From Lentimonas sp. CC4 (GTDB lineage: Bacteria; Verrucomicrobiota; Verrucomicrobiia; Opitutales; Coraliomargaritaceae): a stretch of 64,000 nt of DNA. Position numbers and translations under genes: made by a program. The notes under the pieces were generated by a model. That model was not told the DNA's origin and ran no database searches. It worked only from the letters and a program-made list of their open reading frames with translations. The stretch covers positions 372,001 through 436,000 of the forward strand of contig NZ_CACVBO010000001.1 in NCBI RefSeq assembly GCF_902728235.1, written 5' to 3'. Of the stretch, positions 50,251 to 60,755 are shown piece by piece (within the stretch, counting starts at the first letter, position 1; each line of letters opens with the position of its first letter).

Positions 50251-52005
50251 ATGTTTTTAAAACGCTTCGGCCCTTACTTCAAATACCTTAAGCCCGTCCG
50301 CAAACAATTTGCGCTCGGCTTACTCTTTGGTGTCGTCTCTGCAGCAGCCTCTGGTGCAGGTCTTCCCTTTGTCATCAAATATCTGGTGCCCTTAGTGACG
50401 AGTGACGATGCCCCTACTGGCGTCAAACTGACACTGATCCTCGCCTCCATTCCATTTGCATTCGCGCTCCGCTCCATCGGCAGCTTCTTCAATGCGTATT
50501 TCATGGCCTATGCAGGCATGCATGTCGTCGAACGCCTTCGAGTCATGGTTTTTGAGAAAGTCCAGCACCTGCCACTTGCATTTTTCCATAAAAACCATAC
50601 TGGCGACTTAATGAGTCGTGTCTTAGGCGACACCAACAAACTCAAGTCAGCGCTGGTCACAGTCGTTAATAGCCTGATCAAGGAACCCATGACACTACTC
50701 AGTGCCTTCGGATTCTTGATCTACCTGACGATCACACAAAGCAACGTCTCCTTTTTGCTGATAGCCCTCGCATCCGTCCCAGCCTGCGTGCTTCCGATTC
50801 GAATGATCGGCAAACAGATCCTAAAAAAGTCCAGAAAATCACTCAAGCTGGGCGGGCAACTCAATGACGTGCTCAACGAGAACCTTGCCTCCGTTCGAGA
50901 AATCCGCGCTTACAACTTGGAATCTAGAGAAGTCGATCGTTTCGCAAAAAAATGCCGAAAACTATTCATCCTGGGCATGAAAACCGTAAAATACGGAAAA
51001 GCACTCTCGCCTCTCATTGAATTTGTATCCTCCCTAGCAATTGTCTTTGCCCTCTACGTGGCGGTCAAAAAAGAAATCGCTCCCGGAGACATCGCTTCGA
51101 TTCTGGCCGCACTTTATATGTGTTACCAACCGATCAAGTCCTTAGGTGGCGTATCCAATACAATTCGTAGCGCTGAAGCCTCATTGGACCGCCTAGAATA
51201 CATTTTAGACTACGAAGATACCGTCCCAGAGACGACGAACCCCGTCACGATCCGCGCCGTCTCGGGTAAAATTCAGTTCAACAACGTCACCTTCAGCTAC
51301 GACGAAGAAGCTGCATTGAAATCCGTGAATGTCACCATCGAAGCGGGTGAATCCGTTGCGCTGGTTGGGCCGAGTGGCGCAGGAAAAACCACTTTTGCCA
51401 ATCTGGTGCCACGCTTCTACGATGCCTCCGAAGGGTCCATCACTCTCGACGGCACCGACCTACGCGACGTGCTCAAAGCGGATCTGCGCCAGCAAATCGC
51501 ACTGGTATCACAAGAGGCCATCCTCTTCGACGACACGATCGCCAACAACATCCGTATGAGTCAGCCAGACGCTACTCTGGAAGAAGTCAAAGAAGCGGCA
51601 CGTATGGCGCATGCCCACGATTTCATTGAAGCCTTCGACGATGGCTACGAGAGCATGGTCGGCGAACGCGGCTCACGCCTATCTGGCGGTCAACGCCAAC
51701 GCGTAGCGATCGCTAGAGCCTTTCTCAAGAATGCTCCGATCATCATACTCGATGAGCCGACCTCCGCCCTCGATGCCGAATCCGAGCACAACATTCAGTC
51801 TGCACTCGAGAACCTATCGAAGGGACGCACCGTCATTATCATCGCCCACCGCTTCAGCACGATTCAACACGCTGACCGCATCTTCGTGTTCGACGACGGC
51901 GAGATCATCGCAACTGGCCCTCATAAAGAAATCTATCACAGCAACGATCTCTACCGTAGCCTCTACGACAAGCAGGCAAAGACGGTGCTCTCTGCCGAGA
52001 GTTAA
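50251..52005 (+). CDS. MsbA-like ABC transporter, fused permease and ATPase
   Basis: 584 residues. Six membrane helices in the N-terminal half ([53 protein letters not shown]), with the coupling segment [20 protein letters not shown] and [13 protein letters not shown]. ATPase: Walker [17 protein letters not shown], signature [15 protein letters not shown], Walker [13 protein letters not shown]. Likely flips lipid A-core or another lipid-linked glycan across the inner membrane; place at the end of the LPS-core operon supports this. The ATG at 50251 was chosen; the open frame extends into the aminotransferase gene. Confidence 0.93.
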   Translation: MFLKRFGPYFKYLKPVRKQFALGLLFGVVSAAASGAGLPFVIKYLVPLVTSDDAPTGVKLTLILASIPFAFALRSIGSFFNAYFMAYAGMHVVERLRVMVFEKVQHLPLAFFHKNHTGDLMSRVLGDTNKLKSALVTVVNSLIKEPMTLLSAFGFLIYLTITQSNVSFLLIALASVPACVLPIRMIGKQILKKSRKSLKLGGQLNDVLNENLASVREIRAYNLESREVDRFAKKCRKLFILGMKTVKYGKALSPLIEFVSSLAIVFALYVAVKKEIAPGDIASILAALYMCYQPIKSLGGVSNTIRSAEASLDRLEYILDYEDTVPETTNPVTIRAVSGKIQFNNVTFSYDEEAALKSVNVTIEAGESVALVGPSGAGKTTFANLVPRFYDASEGSITLDGTDLRDVLKADLRQQIALVSQEAILFDDTIANNIRMSQPDATLEEVKEAARMAHAHDFIEAFDDGYESMVGERGSRLSGGQRQRVAIARAFLKNAPIIILDEPTSALDAESEHNIQSALENLSKGRTVIIIAHRFSTIQHADRIFVFDDGEIIATGPHKEIYHSNDLYRSLYDKQAKTVLSAES

Positions 52006-52026
52006 CCAACACATTCCGATAAAAAT

Positions 52027-52155
52027 ATGAAACGCATCCGCACTCTCATCCTCCTTCTGTTACTTGCATCGATAGCCCCTGCACTCACGAGCTGTGGCAC
52101 CACCACTGAAAACGGCGTCACCATCGATAAAGGCAACCCGCTCAAGTTCTGGTAG
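52027..52155 (+). CDS. Small lipoprotein, 42 residues
   Basis: MKRIRTLILLLLLASIAPAL then TSCGTTTENGVTIDKGNPLK and FW-stop. A short signal peptide ends in the lipobox LTSC; the mature peptide has only 20 residues. It lies 21 bases after the MsbA-like gene, so it is probably co-transcribed. Too short for usual gene finders. Role unknown; small lipoproteins of this kind sometimes accompany LPS assembly machines. Confidence 0.7.
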   Translation: MKRIRTLILLLLLASIAPALTSCGTTTENGVTIDKGNPLKFW

Positions 52156-52202
52156 CCTAATTCACCACGGTCAAACTACAATAGGCGCTCGACTCCGAAC
52201 TC

Positions 52203-55157
52203 ATGCTACACGTCGCAACGCCTCATCGTTTCAACTTTCAATTCCACACGGAGCGCATGCTGCGTGAGCTCTACGCGACCGATGCCTCCGAGTATCAAGA
52301 ACTGCCGCTTGCTGTCGCATTTCCGGAGAAGCCAGAGCACATTCGTGAGCTCATTGAATACGCGGCAGCGCATCAACTGAGCCTCATTCCTCGCGGCGCA
52401 GGCACCTCGCTCGCGGGACAAGTCGTTGGCAACGGAATCGTCGTCGATGCGGGGCGGCACTTAAACCAAATCCTATCGATTAATACCGCGCAGCGACGCG
52501 TGCGCGTGCAACCTGGCGTTGTGCGTAACGAGCTCAACCACGCGTTGCAGCCCCACGGTATCGTGTTTGGCCCCGAGACATCCACTGCCAACCGCGCCAT
52601 GATCGGTGGCATGGTCGGCAACAATTCCTGCGGCTCAAACTCACTTGCCTATGGCTCCACCCGCGAACATCTCGTTTCCTGCAAAGGCTACCTAAGCGAT
52701 GGTTCCGAAGTCATCTTCGAAGCGCTCAGCCCTACAGCTTTCAACGCAAAATGCGAAGAAGACAGCCTCGAAGCTGCCATCTATCAAAAATGCCGCGAAT
52801 TACTGAGCAACTCGGCCAACCGCGCCCTCATCACCAAGCACTATCCGAAGCGTAGCATCCCACGTCGCAATACGGGCTATGCCCTTGATCTTTTGATGGA
52901 TGCCGAAGTGTTCGATCCGTCCTCCGACAAACCCTTCAATCTATGTAAACTGATCGCCGGCTCCGAAGGCACACTCTTTTTCGGCACCGAGTTTGAACTC
53001 GATTGCGATCCCCTGCCGCCAAAGCACAGCGCCCTACTCTGTGCGCACTTCAATACCATCGATCAAGCGCTGCGCTCCGTGCTGCCTGCACTCAACTCAA
53101 AGCCCTTCGGAGTCGAGCTACTCGACCGTCACATTCTTGAAGCCACCAAGCGCAACCGCGACCAAGCGAAAAACCGCTTCTTCGTGCAAGGCGATCCTGG
53201 TGCAATCCTCGTTGTTGATATTCGCCGCGAGACCGAGGACTCCGTAGACGAAGCGATTACTCAAGTCACCACTGACATCCAGGCCGCAGGCTATGGCACC
53301 CATTTCCCTGTGCTCAAAGGTGCCGACGAAAGCAAAGTGTGGGAACTTCGCCGCGCCGGACAAGGCCTCGTCAGCAACCTCCCCGGCCACGAAAAGCCAC
53401 GCGAAGTCTGCGAAGACACCGCCGTCGATGTTACCGAACTAGCCGACTACATTGCCGAGTTTGATCAACTCATGCGCGAGAAACACGGCAAAGAATGCGT
53501 TTACTATGCACATGCCGGCTCTGGCGAACTGCACACCCGCCCGATTTTCAATCTAAAGACCGAAGCAGGCCTGAAGACATTCCGTGCAGTCGCCGAAGAT
53601 GTCGCTGCACTGGTCAAAAAATACAACGGCTCGCTCAGCGGCGAGCATGGCGACGGTCGCCTGCGCGGCGAATTCATCCCCTTCATGGTTGGCGATCAAT
53701 GCTTCGCCATGATGCGGCAAATCAAGGAAGCCTTCGACCCCGAGAACCGCTTCAACCCGGGCAAGATCATCGACACACCACCGATGGATAGCCACCTACG
53801 CTACGGCCCGAAAACTCCCGATCCGCACTACGCGACCATCTTCGATTTCTCCAGTAACAAAGGTATTCTCAATGCCACCGAGAATTGCAATGGCTCTGGA
53901 GATTGCCGCAAAGGTCCGCTCGCTGGCGGCACCATGTGCCCGAGCTATATGGCAACGCGCAACGAGAAAGACAGCACACGTGGCCGCGCCAATACCCTAC
54001 GCCACGCATTAACCAATCCAGTAAATCCCCTTCAGCCCTTCGACAACGAATCAGTCAAAGACGTGCTCGACCTCTGCCTTTCGTGCAAAGGCTGTAAGTC
54101 CGAATGCCCTTCCAACGTTGACATGGCAAAGTTGAAGGCCGAGTTCACTCAGCACTACTACGATGCCAACGGCGTGCCGCTACGCACGAAGCTGATCGCC
54201 AACTTCACACGAAGCAGCCAGCTCGCATCCTACACCCCATGGCTCTGGAACGGCATCGTCAACACGCCCGTCCTACGCAAGACGCTCAACAAGCTCATCG
54301 GCTTTCACCCCGACCGGACGATCCCACGGCTTCACCGCACGACACTGATACAGTGGCATCAAAAGCAAACCCACGTCAGCCTCCCTCCTCAGGTCTCCCC
54401 GAAACGGGTATACTTGTTCTGCGACGAGTTCACCAATTTCAACGATGTGCCAATAGGCCAGAAAACTGTGCAGCTCTTAGAGCGCCTCGGCTATGAGGTC
54501 ATCATCCCGAAACATTTAGAAAGCGCACGCACCTGGCTCTCAAAAGGATTGATCCGCAAAGCCAAACAGATCGCCAACGCCAATGTCCGCCAGCTAGCAC
54601 CGCTCATCTCCACAGACACACCACTGATCGGTATAGAGCCCTCAGCAATACTCGGATTTCGCGATGAATATATCGACCTCGCCGACGGCGAGCTAAAAGA
54701 CACCGCACGCATACTCTCCCAAAACTGTCTCATGCTCGACGAGTTCCTAGTGCGTGAATTCGACGCAGGCCGTATACGAAGCGACCAGTTTCAAGCCAAG
54801 CCAACGCTCATCAAATTGCACGGCCACTGCTTCCAAAAGGCACTGGCGTCCGTCGTGCCGACTGTGCGCGCCTTACAAATCCCCGATGGCTACAAAGTTC
54901 ACATGATTCCCAGCGGGTGCTGCGGCATGGCAGGCTCTTTCGGCTACGAGAAAGAGCACTACGAACTGTCCATGCAAATCGGCGAACTCGTGCTATTTCC
55001 TTCCGTCCGAAATACACCGAGCGACGTCCTCATCGCTGCCTCAGGCACCTCCTGCCGCCATCAAATCCACGACGGCACGGGCCGCACGGCACTGCACCCT
55101 GCAGAGATTCTGTTCGATGCACTGATCCAGTCAGAGCAAAGGCAATCTACAGTTTGA
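52203..55157 (+). CDS. FAD-linked oxidase fused to Fe-S subunit (D-lactate dehydrogenase type)
   Basis: 984 residues. The N-terminal FAD domain has LIPRGAGTSLAGQVVGNGIV and GMVGNNSCGSNSLAYGSTRE; the FAD-oxidase C domain has YYAHAGSGELHTRPIFNLKT and GSLSGEHGDGRLRGEFIPFM. Two 4Fe-4S sites follow (ATENCNGSGDCRKG with TMCPSY; DLCLSCKGCKSECPSNVDMA), then the CCG domain (KLHGHCFQKALA; IPSGCCGMAGSFGYEKEHYE). This is the GlcD-GlcF/Dld-II fusion plan; D-lactate or another 2-hydroxy acid is oxidised with electrons going to the respiratory chain. D-lactate from MurQ is one conceivable source. Confidence 0.92.
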   Translation: MLHVATPHRFNFQFHTERMLRELYATDASEYQELPLAVAFPEKPEHIRELIEYAAAHQLSLIPRGAGTSLAGQVVGNGIVVDAGRHLNQILSINTAQRRVRVQPGVVRNELNHALQPHGIVFGPETSTANRAMIGGMVGNNSCGSNSLAYGSTREHLVSCKGYLSDGSEVIFEALSPTAFNAKCEEDSLEAAIYQKCRELLSNSANRALITKHYPKRSIPRRNTGYALDLLMDAEVFDPSSDKPFNLCKLIAGSEGTLFFGTEFELDCDPLPPKHSALLCAHFNTIDQALRSVLPALNSKPFGVELLDRHILEATKRNRDQAKNRFFVQGDPGAILVVDIRRETEDSVDEAITQVTTDIQAAGYGTHFPVLKGADESKVWELRRAGQGLVSNLPGHEKPREVCEDTAVDVTELADYIAEFDQLMREKHGKECVYYAHAGSGELHTRPIFNLKTEAGLKTFRAVAEDVAALVKKYNGSLSGEHGDGRLRGEFIPFMVGDQCFAMMRQIKEAFDPENRFNPGKIIDTPPMDSHLRYGPKTPDPHYATIFDFSSNKGILNATENCNGSGDCRKGPLAGGTMCPSYMATRNEKDSTRGRANTLRHALTNPVNPLQPFDNESVKDVLDLCLSCKGCKSECPSNVDMAKLKAEFTQHYYDANGVPLRTKLIANFTRSSQLASYTPWLWNGIVNTPVLRKTLNKLIGFHPDRTIPRLHRTTLIQWHQKQTHVSLPPQVSPKRVYLFCDEFTNFNDVPIGQKTVQLLERLGYEVIIPKHLESARTWLSKGLIRKAKQIANANVRQLAPLISTDTPLIGIEPSAILGFRDEYIDLADGELKDTARILSQNCLMLDEFLVREFDAGRIRSDQFQAKPTLIKLHGHCFQKALASVVPTVRALQIPDGYKVHMIPSGCCGMAGSFGYEKEHYELSMQIGELVLFPSVRNTPSDVLIAASGTSCRHQIHDGTGRTALHPAEILFDALIQSEQRQSTV

Positions 55158-55183
55158 CGCCGCCCTTAGAGTTGTTGTAGATT

Positions 55184-56983
55184 TTGCTTCTACCCATACC
55201 CGAAGAAGTGAAAGTCTACATTCAACTCATCATACTCCAGACCTTGCTATTGGTCTTATTCAGCGCGCTCTTCGTTGGTATCAACCAGAAATCACAAAAG
55301 CACCTGGCGCACACCTACCAATCCCTTGAAGCAAAAGAAGCACTCACCTTCGATCAACTGGTGAATCTAAAGCGTGAGAGTATGAAGACGCTGGCGATGG
55401 ACTACTCCTACTGGCAAGACCTGATTGACTGGATCCAAGAACCAAACATGGAGTGGGTGGAAAAGCAATTTGAAGAGTCACTCAACACCTATGGAGTCGA
55501 CTTGTTCTGCATCTATGACTCAAAGGGGAAGCGCCTCACCCCCACTTTAGATGCGGGCTTAGCCTCCACCACACAAAGTGGCGTGCGATTCCCAGATCAA
55601 CTACCAACAACCATACTCAACAGACCGATCGATCAATGGTTTCAAGCAACCTTCGATCAGACCCCCAAAGGCATCAGAGAACTTTTCTACGCGCCCATAC
55701 AGCCACAATCCGACCATGATCGAAGTGGAAAACATTACGGATACCTAGCCACTGCGAGCTACTGGGACACAGAATTCATTCATGAATTGGAAACGCTCAC
55801 TGGTGCAACTATCTATCTAAACAACGATGAGTTCAATCAAACCTCCAACTCCGATCACATCAGCTTCCAGCGCAGTTACCACGACTATCAAGAACGACCG
55901 ATCATTACTCTTAACGTCTATAAAACACTGCCTGTCGCCAGTCAGCTCATTCAGAAGCAAGCACACCATCGAACACTCATACTGGTCGCATTTACCATCG
56001 GCGGCATCTGCTTACTCGCCTTTATTTACGTCACTATCTCACGTCCGCTGCGCAAACTCTCTCGTGCGATGGAAACCGGAGACAATCAAATCCTCGAAAG
56101 CATCACACACTCGCAATCGGAATTTAAGCACTTGGCTCAACTGATCGTCGAAAACACGAAGCACAAACAACTACTACAAACTGAAATCGAGAATCGGCGG
56201 ACATTTGAGCAACAATTACTTACCGCTAAAACCCGTGCCGAACAAGCCAACCGCGCTAAATCTCAGTTCCTCGCTAACATCAGTCACGAAACACGCACCC
56301 CGCTACATACGATCTCAGGCTTCACTGCCTTACTCAGCGAAAGTAATCTCGACGACGATCAACAGAAAACTTTAGAGCACATTCGAGAGAATGCAGACCA
56401 TCTAGTCAAAATGCTCTCCGACATTATCGACCTCTCAAGTATCGAGGCCGAAGAAATGAAACCACAGCGTAGGGAATTAAATGTCAGAGAGCTTTTTGAC
56501 GAAATCGTCGCAGCAGCGCAGTCACACGCCGCAGTCAAGAAACTAGAAATCATAGAGGAGTTTTCAACGACCATCCCCGAGGTCATACGCACCGACTACG
56601 CTCGTCTGCGCCACGCGCTACTCTCAGTCGTCGACAATGCGATTAAATTCACAGACGAAGGCTCCATTACATTGCGAGCCAACTATGTCGACACCACCAA
56701 CGAGCCCGCATTAACTTTCGAAGTCATCGACACTGGGATCGGCATGAGTGAGGACGTGCTCGAAAGTATCTTTGAAGCCTTCTACCAAATGGATGACTCT
56801 GATTCACGCCGCTATGGCGGAGGGGGGCTAGGCCTCGCCATCGCACGAGGAATCGCTCGGCTCTTAGGTGGCTCTATCGAAGCAGAAAGCACTTTAGGGG
56901 AAGGCACCACGATTCGATTGATCCTGCCACAGGCAGCCATCGAGACGAAGTCACCTTTAGTTGCCGCCAATAAAGCCGAGTAG
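55184..56983 (+). CDS. CHASE4-domain sensor histidine kinase
   Basis: 599 residues. The first membrane helix is VYIQLIILQTLLLVLFSALF; the periplasmic CHASE4 domain shows LAMDYSYWQDLIDWIQEPNM and LFCIYDSKGKRL; a second helix is LILVAFTIGGICLLAFIYVT. Then a HAMP-like linker and the kinase: H-box FLANISHETRTPLHTISGF, N-box HALLSVVDNAIKFTD, G1 VIDTGIGMSED, G2 GGGGLGLAIARG. No receiver domain and no response regulator gene nearby, so it is an orphan kinase. Start is TTG at 55184, or a GTG at 55208; no ATG is available. Confidence 0.92.
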   Translation: MLLPIPEEVKVYIQLIILQTLLLVLFSALFVGINQKSQKHLAHTYQSLEAKEALTFDQLVNLKRESMKTLAMDYSYWQDLIDWIQEPNMEWVEKQFEESLNTYGVDLFCIYDSKGKRLTPTLDAGLASTTQSGVRFPDQLPTTILNRPIDQWFQATFDQTPKGIRELFYAPIQPQSDHDRSGKHYGYLATASYWDTEFIHELETLTGATIYLNNDEFNQTSNSDHISFQRSYHDYQERPIITLNVYKTLPVASQLIQKQAHHRTLILVAFTIGGICLLAFIYVTISRPLRKLSRAMETGDNQILESITHSQSEFKHLAQLIVENTKHKQLLQTEIENRRTFEQQLLTAKTRAEQANRAKSQFLANISHETRTPLHTISGFTALLSESNLDDDQQKTLEHIRENADHLVKMLSDIIDLSSIEAEEMKPQRRELNVRELFDEIVAAAQSHAAVKKLEIIEEFSTTIPEVIRTDYARLRHALLSVVDNAIKFTDEGSITLRANYVDTTNEPALTFEVIDTGIGMSEDVLESIFEAFYQMDDSDSRRYGGGGLGLAIARGIARLLGGSIEAESTLGEGTTIRLILPQAAIETKSPLVAANKAE

Positions 56984-57113
56984 CCATATCGCGTCACACG
57001 CCCTCTAATTGACAGTCGTGCCTAAGAGTGTGCACCACGGATAAAACCTCGACGCAGTGGGTCTTCGTCGTCAAATTTCCGCACATCGAAACTCAGCATA
57101 CGACCGATTAAAT

Positions 57114-60100
57114 ATGAAGAATAACACACTCCCGAAGACATTTTGGTGGCATAACCTCACTCAGTTCGGTGGCGCAATGAATGACAACGTGTTTAAGCTC
57201 ATCATGGTGTATGCGCTGATGGCTTGGAATCTGGATGCGATTAAAGCCGGAGAGGCCAGTTCCGCCACAATCTTGGCACTCGTCGGGCTAACATTTGCAC
57301 TGCCTTTTCTAATCATTGTCCCCATTGCAGGTAACTTTGCCGATAGGTTCAGTAAGCAGGGAATGATTGTTAAACTCAAAATATCAGAGTTTACCATCAT
57401 GGCATTTGGAATCGCGGCACTCTATTTCGAAAGTAGTCCCATGCTCTACACCACCATGCTCCTGATGTCGACACAGAGCGCCTTCTTTGGCCCCTGCAAG
57501 CTGGGAATCATCCCAGAGATGGTCGACTCCGAGCGACTCTCCAAAGCAAATGGCTCGATTCAACTCTTCACCTTCATCGCGATCATCAGCGGCACCGTCT
57601 TAGCTCCCCAACTCAGCACTTGGACGCATGAAAACTTCAGTCTCGCCGCCTGTGTTTGCCTACTGATCGCGGCATTTGGACTCGCCACGTCACTCAAAAT
57701 CTCACCGACGCCTCCTCACCCAGAGCGCCACCTCAGCCTCAACGGCTTCGGCTCAGTCTTTAAGACTTTCTTGGAAATCCGTAAAGACGGCTTTCTAACA
57801 CTAGCAGTGCTAGCACTCGCAGTGTTTTACCTAGCTGCCGCCTTCATTCAACTCAACGTCATCGACTATGGCGCACAACATCTCGGACTGACCCCAGAGC
57901 AGGCAACGAACCTCTTTTTACTCACTGCCATAGGTATCGGCGTCGGTTCAACGACTGCGGGCTGGCTCAGTGGTCGCTCAATTGAGTTCGGTATCGTCCC
58001 GGTAGGCGCACTATTGATGAGCCTCTGCCTCGGAGTCTTAGGCACCCTATCAGAAGGTAATCTCTGGTTATCAGCAATCAGCATGTTTGTCCTGGGATTT
58101 GCATCAGGCCTGTTCATCGTGCCGCTCGAATCATTCGTGCAGTATCGCAGCCCGGCCGACCGTGTCGGTGCGATCCAAGCCGCCAGTTCCTTCGCAACAT
58201 GGATCGGCATTCTAGCTGCCAGTGCTTTTATCTACATCAACTCCTCTATACTGCATGCCACCGCGCAACATGGATTCTTCCTACTCGCATGTATGCTATT
58301 GGCCCTCGCACTCTTTAGCCTCTGGGTGCTGCCAGATTTCTTTGTAAAATTCATTCTGATGCTCGTGACTCGGTTCTGCTACCGTTTCCGCGTGCGTGGG
58401 CTCGATAACTTACCAGCCAACGAACCAGCCCTACTGGTCTGCAACCACGTCAGCCTCATGGATGCCGTGCTAATCGTGACCAGCCAGCAACGACGCGTCC
58501 GCATGTTAATGTCACGCGAATATTACGATGATGCCGGATGGCTCACCAAAAAGATCGTCAAACTCGCCAAGGTCATCCTCATCCACAGCCACGACAACCC
58601 GAAAAAGCTCCTTCAATCCCTGAAGACTGCACGCACCGCACTCGACGAAGGCTACCTCGTCTGCATCTTCGCCGAAGGCCACATCACACGAACCGGCATG
58701 ATGCGCCCTTTCAAGCAAGGCTTTGAGCGTATCGTGAAAGGCACCGATTACCCAATCATCCCCGTCTATATCGGTGGCGCATGGGGCAGCGTTGCTAGCT
58801 TCCAACAAGGCATGCCAAAAATCCGCCTGCGCAGTGACTTTCGCTACCCAGTTAGCGTTCACTTCGGCACACCGCTCCCAGCCACCTCGACCACATTCGA
58901 AGTGCAACAAGCTGTCAGTGAGCTGTCGGTCGACTCCTTCGAACTCGTCAAAGAAGACCGCAAAAGCATCGGCCACGAGTTCATCCAATCCGCCCGTCGC
59001 AATTGGAGTAAACTAGCAATGGTTGACAGCACAGGCCGCGAGCTCAAATTCGGAGAGCTACTAATCGCCAGCCTCATACTACGCGACCGACTTCGCGCGC
59101 ACACGACAAAGCAGGAGCAGAGCATCGGCATCTTACTCCCAACGGGACCTGCATCCGCGATGGCAAACATCGCCACCACGCTCGATCAACGCATCAGCGT
59201 CAACCTCAACTACACCGCACCACCATCCAGCGTAAAGTCAGCACAAGAGCAATGTGAGATCCGCACCGTGCTGACCTCGCGCAAATTCCTCGAAGTCTTA
59301 CCCGAGTTGCCACTCGCCGAGAACGTCCTCTACATGGAAGACTTACTCAAAGACATCAGCGGCACCGAAAAATTCCGCACCTTCCTCAAAGCACGCATCA
59401 GACCGGCACGCATTTTACTAGGCACCAAACGTATCCGACCGGACGAGGTCACCACGATCCTGTTCTCCAGCGGATCAACCGCCGAACCAAAGGGCGTCAT
59501 GCTCAGTCATCACAACCTGCTGTCCAATATCGAGTCCTTCCGCTCAGTGGTCAGCCCGAAGCGTGAGGACGTGATGCTAGCCACACTCCCCTTCTTTCAT
59601 TCATTCGGCTACACCGTTACGTTCTGGTTCCCACTCATTTCGGGTATCACCACAGCCTGCCACACGAATCCACTGGAAGGCGAAAAAATCGGTAAGCTCG
59701 CAGAAAAATATAAAGCATCCATTTTACTCACGACACCGAGCTTCCTACTCGCCTACACACGTAAGATTAAGCCCGAGCAATTCGCCAACCTACACTACGT
59801 CTTCACCGGAGCTGAAAAGCTACAGCCGCGCATCGCCGCGATGTTTGAGAAAAAGTTCGGGATCCACCCACTCGAAGGCTACGGAGCAACCGAACTCTCA
59901 CCCGTCTGTGCGCTCAGCCTGCCAAACGTCGAAGTCGACAACCTGGAAGAAACAGGCAATCGCGAAGACCGCCTCGGTCGTGCCCTACCCGGCATGGCAA
60001 TGAAGATCGTGCACCCAGAAACAGGCGACAACCTAGCCCCAGGCGAAGAAGGTCTCATCTACATTAAAGGACCGAACGTCATGGTCGGCTACTTAAAGAA

Positions 60101-60518
60101 GCCAGAGCTCACCCAATCCGTCCTGCACGACGGGTGGTATGATACAGGCGATATCGGCCTGATGGACCCTGACGGATTCTTTGCCATTACTGGACGGCTC
60201 TCGCGCTTCAGTAAACTCGGCGGCGAAATGATCTCACACGGTGCCGTGGAAAAAGCATTGCAAGAAGCCCTCAAACTCGGGCCGGATGCGCTAGCAGTCG
60301 TTGCAATCGACGACGAGCGCAAGGGCGAGAAACTCTGCGTGCTTCATAACGCTGCAGAGCTCAACGAGGACGCGATCCGCGAAATGCTCAAAGCCCTCGA
60401 CATCCCTAACCTTTGGAAGCCAAATCCCAAAGATTGGCAACTCGTCGATGCCCTGCCCCTACTCGGAACAGGCAAATTGGACTATCGCACGATGAAGGAA
60501 AAAGCAGCGCAAGTGTAG
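57114..60518 (+). CDS. LplT-PlsC-Aas three-domain fusion (lysophospholipid transporter, acyltransferase and acyl-ACP synthetase)
   Basis: 1134 residues from the ATG at 57114. Residues 1-415 are an MFS transporter like LplT (FWWHNLTQFGGAMNDNVFKL; several helices such as LFLLTAIGIGVGSTTAGWLS). Then a PlsC-type acyltransferase: LLVCNHVSLMDAVLIVTSQ (an H-x4-D box as HVSLMD) and IFAEGHITRTGMMRPFKQGF. The last 500 residues are an AMP-binding enzyme: TTILFSSGSTAEPKGVMLSH, EGYGATELSPV and YDTGDIGLMDPDGFFAITGR. In E. coli LplT and Aas are separate proteins that retrieve and reacylate lyso-PE; here the whole route is one chain. Confidence 0.92.
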   Translation: MKNNTLPKTFWWHNLTQFGGAMNDNVFKLIMVYALMAWNLDAIKAGEASSATILALVGLTFALPFLIIVPIAGNFADRFSKQGMIVKLKISEFTIMAFGIAALYFESSPMLYTTMLLMSTQSAFFGPCKLGIIPEMVDSERLSKANGSIQLFTFIAIISGTVLAPQLSTWTHENFSLAACVCLLIAAFGLATSLKISPTPPHPERHLSLNGFGSVFKTFLEIRKDGFLTLAVLALAVFYLAAAFIQLNVIDYGAQHLGLTPEQATNLFLLTAIGIGVGSTTAGWLSGRSIEFGIVPVGALLMSLCLGVLGTLSEGNLWLSAISMFVLGFASGLFIVPLESFVQYRSPADRVGAIQAASSFATWIGILAASAFIYINSSILHATAQHGFFLLACMLLALALFSLWVLPDFFVKFILMLVTRFCYRFRVRGLDNLPANEPALLVCNHVSLMDAVLIVTSQQRRVRMLMSREYYDDAGWLTKKIVKLAKVILIHSHDNPKKLLQSLKTARTALDEGYLVCIFAEGHITRTGMMRPFKQGFERIVKGTDYPIIPVYIGGAWGSVASFQQGMPKIRLRSDFRYPVSVHFGTPLPATSTTFEVQQAVSELSVDSFELVKEDRKSIGHEFIQSARRNWSKLAMVDSTGRELKFGELLIASLILRDRLRAHTTKQEQSIGILLPTGPASAMANIATTLDQRISVNLNYTAPPSSVKSAQEQCEIRTVLTSRKFLEVLPELPLAENVLYMEDLLKDISGTEKFRTFLKARIRPARILLGTKRIRPDEVTTILFSSGSTAEPKGVMLSHHNLLSNIESFRSVVSPKREDVMLATLPFFHSFGYTVTFWFPLISGITTACHTNPLEGEKIGKLAEKYKASILLTTPSFLLAYTRKIKPEQFANLHYVFTGAEKLQPRIAAMFEKKFGIHPLEGYGATELSPVCALSLPNVEVDNLEETGNREDRLGRALPGMAMKIVHPETGDNLAPGEEGLIYIKGPNVMVGYLKKPELTQSVLHDGWYDTGDIGLMDPDGFFAITGRLSRFSKLGGEMISHGAVEKALQEALKLGPDALAVVAIDDERKGEKLCVLHNAAELNEDAIREMLKALDIPNLWKPNPKDWQLVDALPLLGTGKLDYRTMKEKAAQV

Positions 60519-60755
60519 TTAAAATTCACATACGCAGCGTGTAACTTCACGTAACACGCACAAATAACGTAAAAAAAATATTAAAACGCACATAATATTA
60601 GCTCTGCTTACTATCTACTCATTGACCTTCCTAGAAAAACATTGAGTCTGGCAGTGATCCTTCACGCCCAACAGGGCGATACCCCTATGCCATAATAGTT
60701 CAACGACAGATGTTTACCCTAACTAACATCTGACATCTCCAAATAAGCACGAACA
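60519..60755. other. Intergenic region with hairpins before the AAA-like gene
   Basis: No gene. GCGTGT and ACACGC (60537-60559) can pair around 11 bases after the aas stop. CATACGCAGCGTGTAACTTC here resembles the third hairpin of the 122-bp repeat (CATATGCAGCGTGCAAGTC). CAGATGTT and AACATCTG at 60707-60732 form an 8-bp inverted repeat close to the next start. Confidence 0.4.

Noticed and set aside
60649-60664. Sigma-54 promoter (TGGCAGTGATCCTTCA) before the AAA-like gene
   Set aside because: The -24 half is fair, but the -12 half lacks the required GC; too weak to call.
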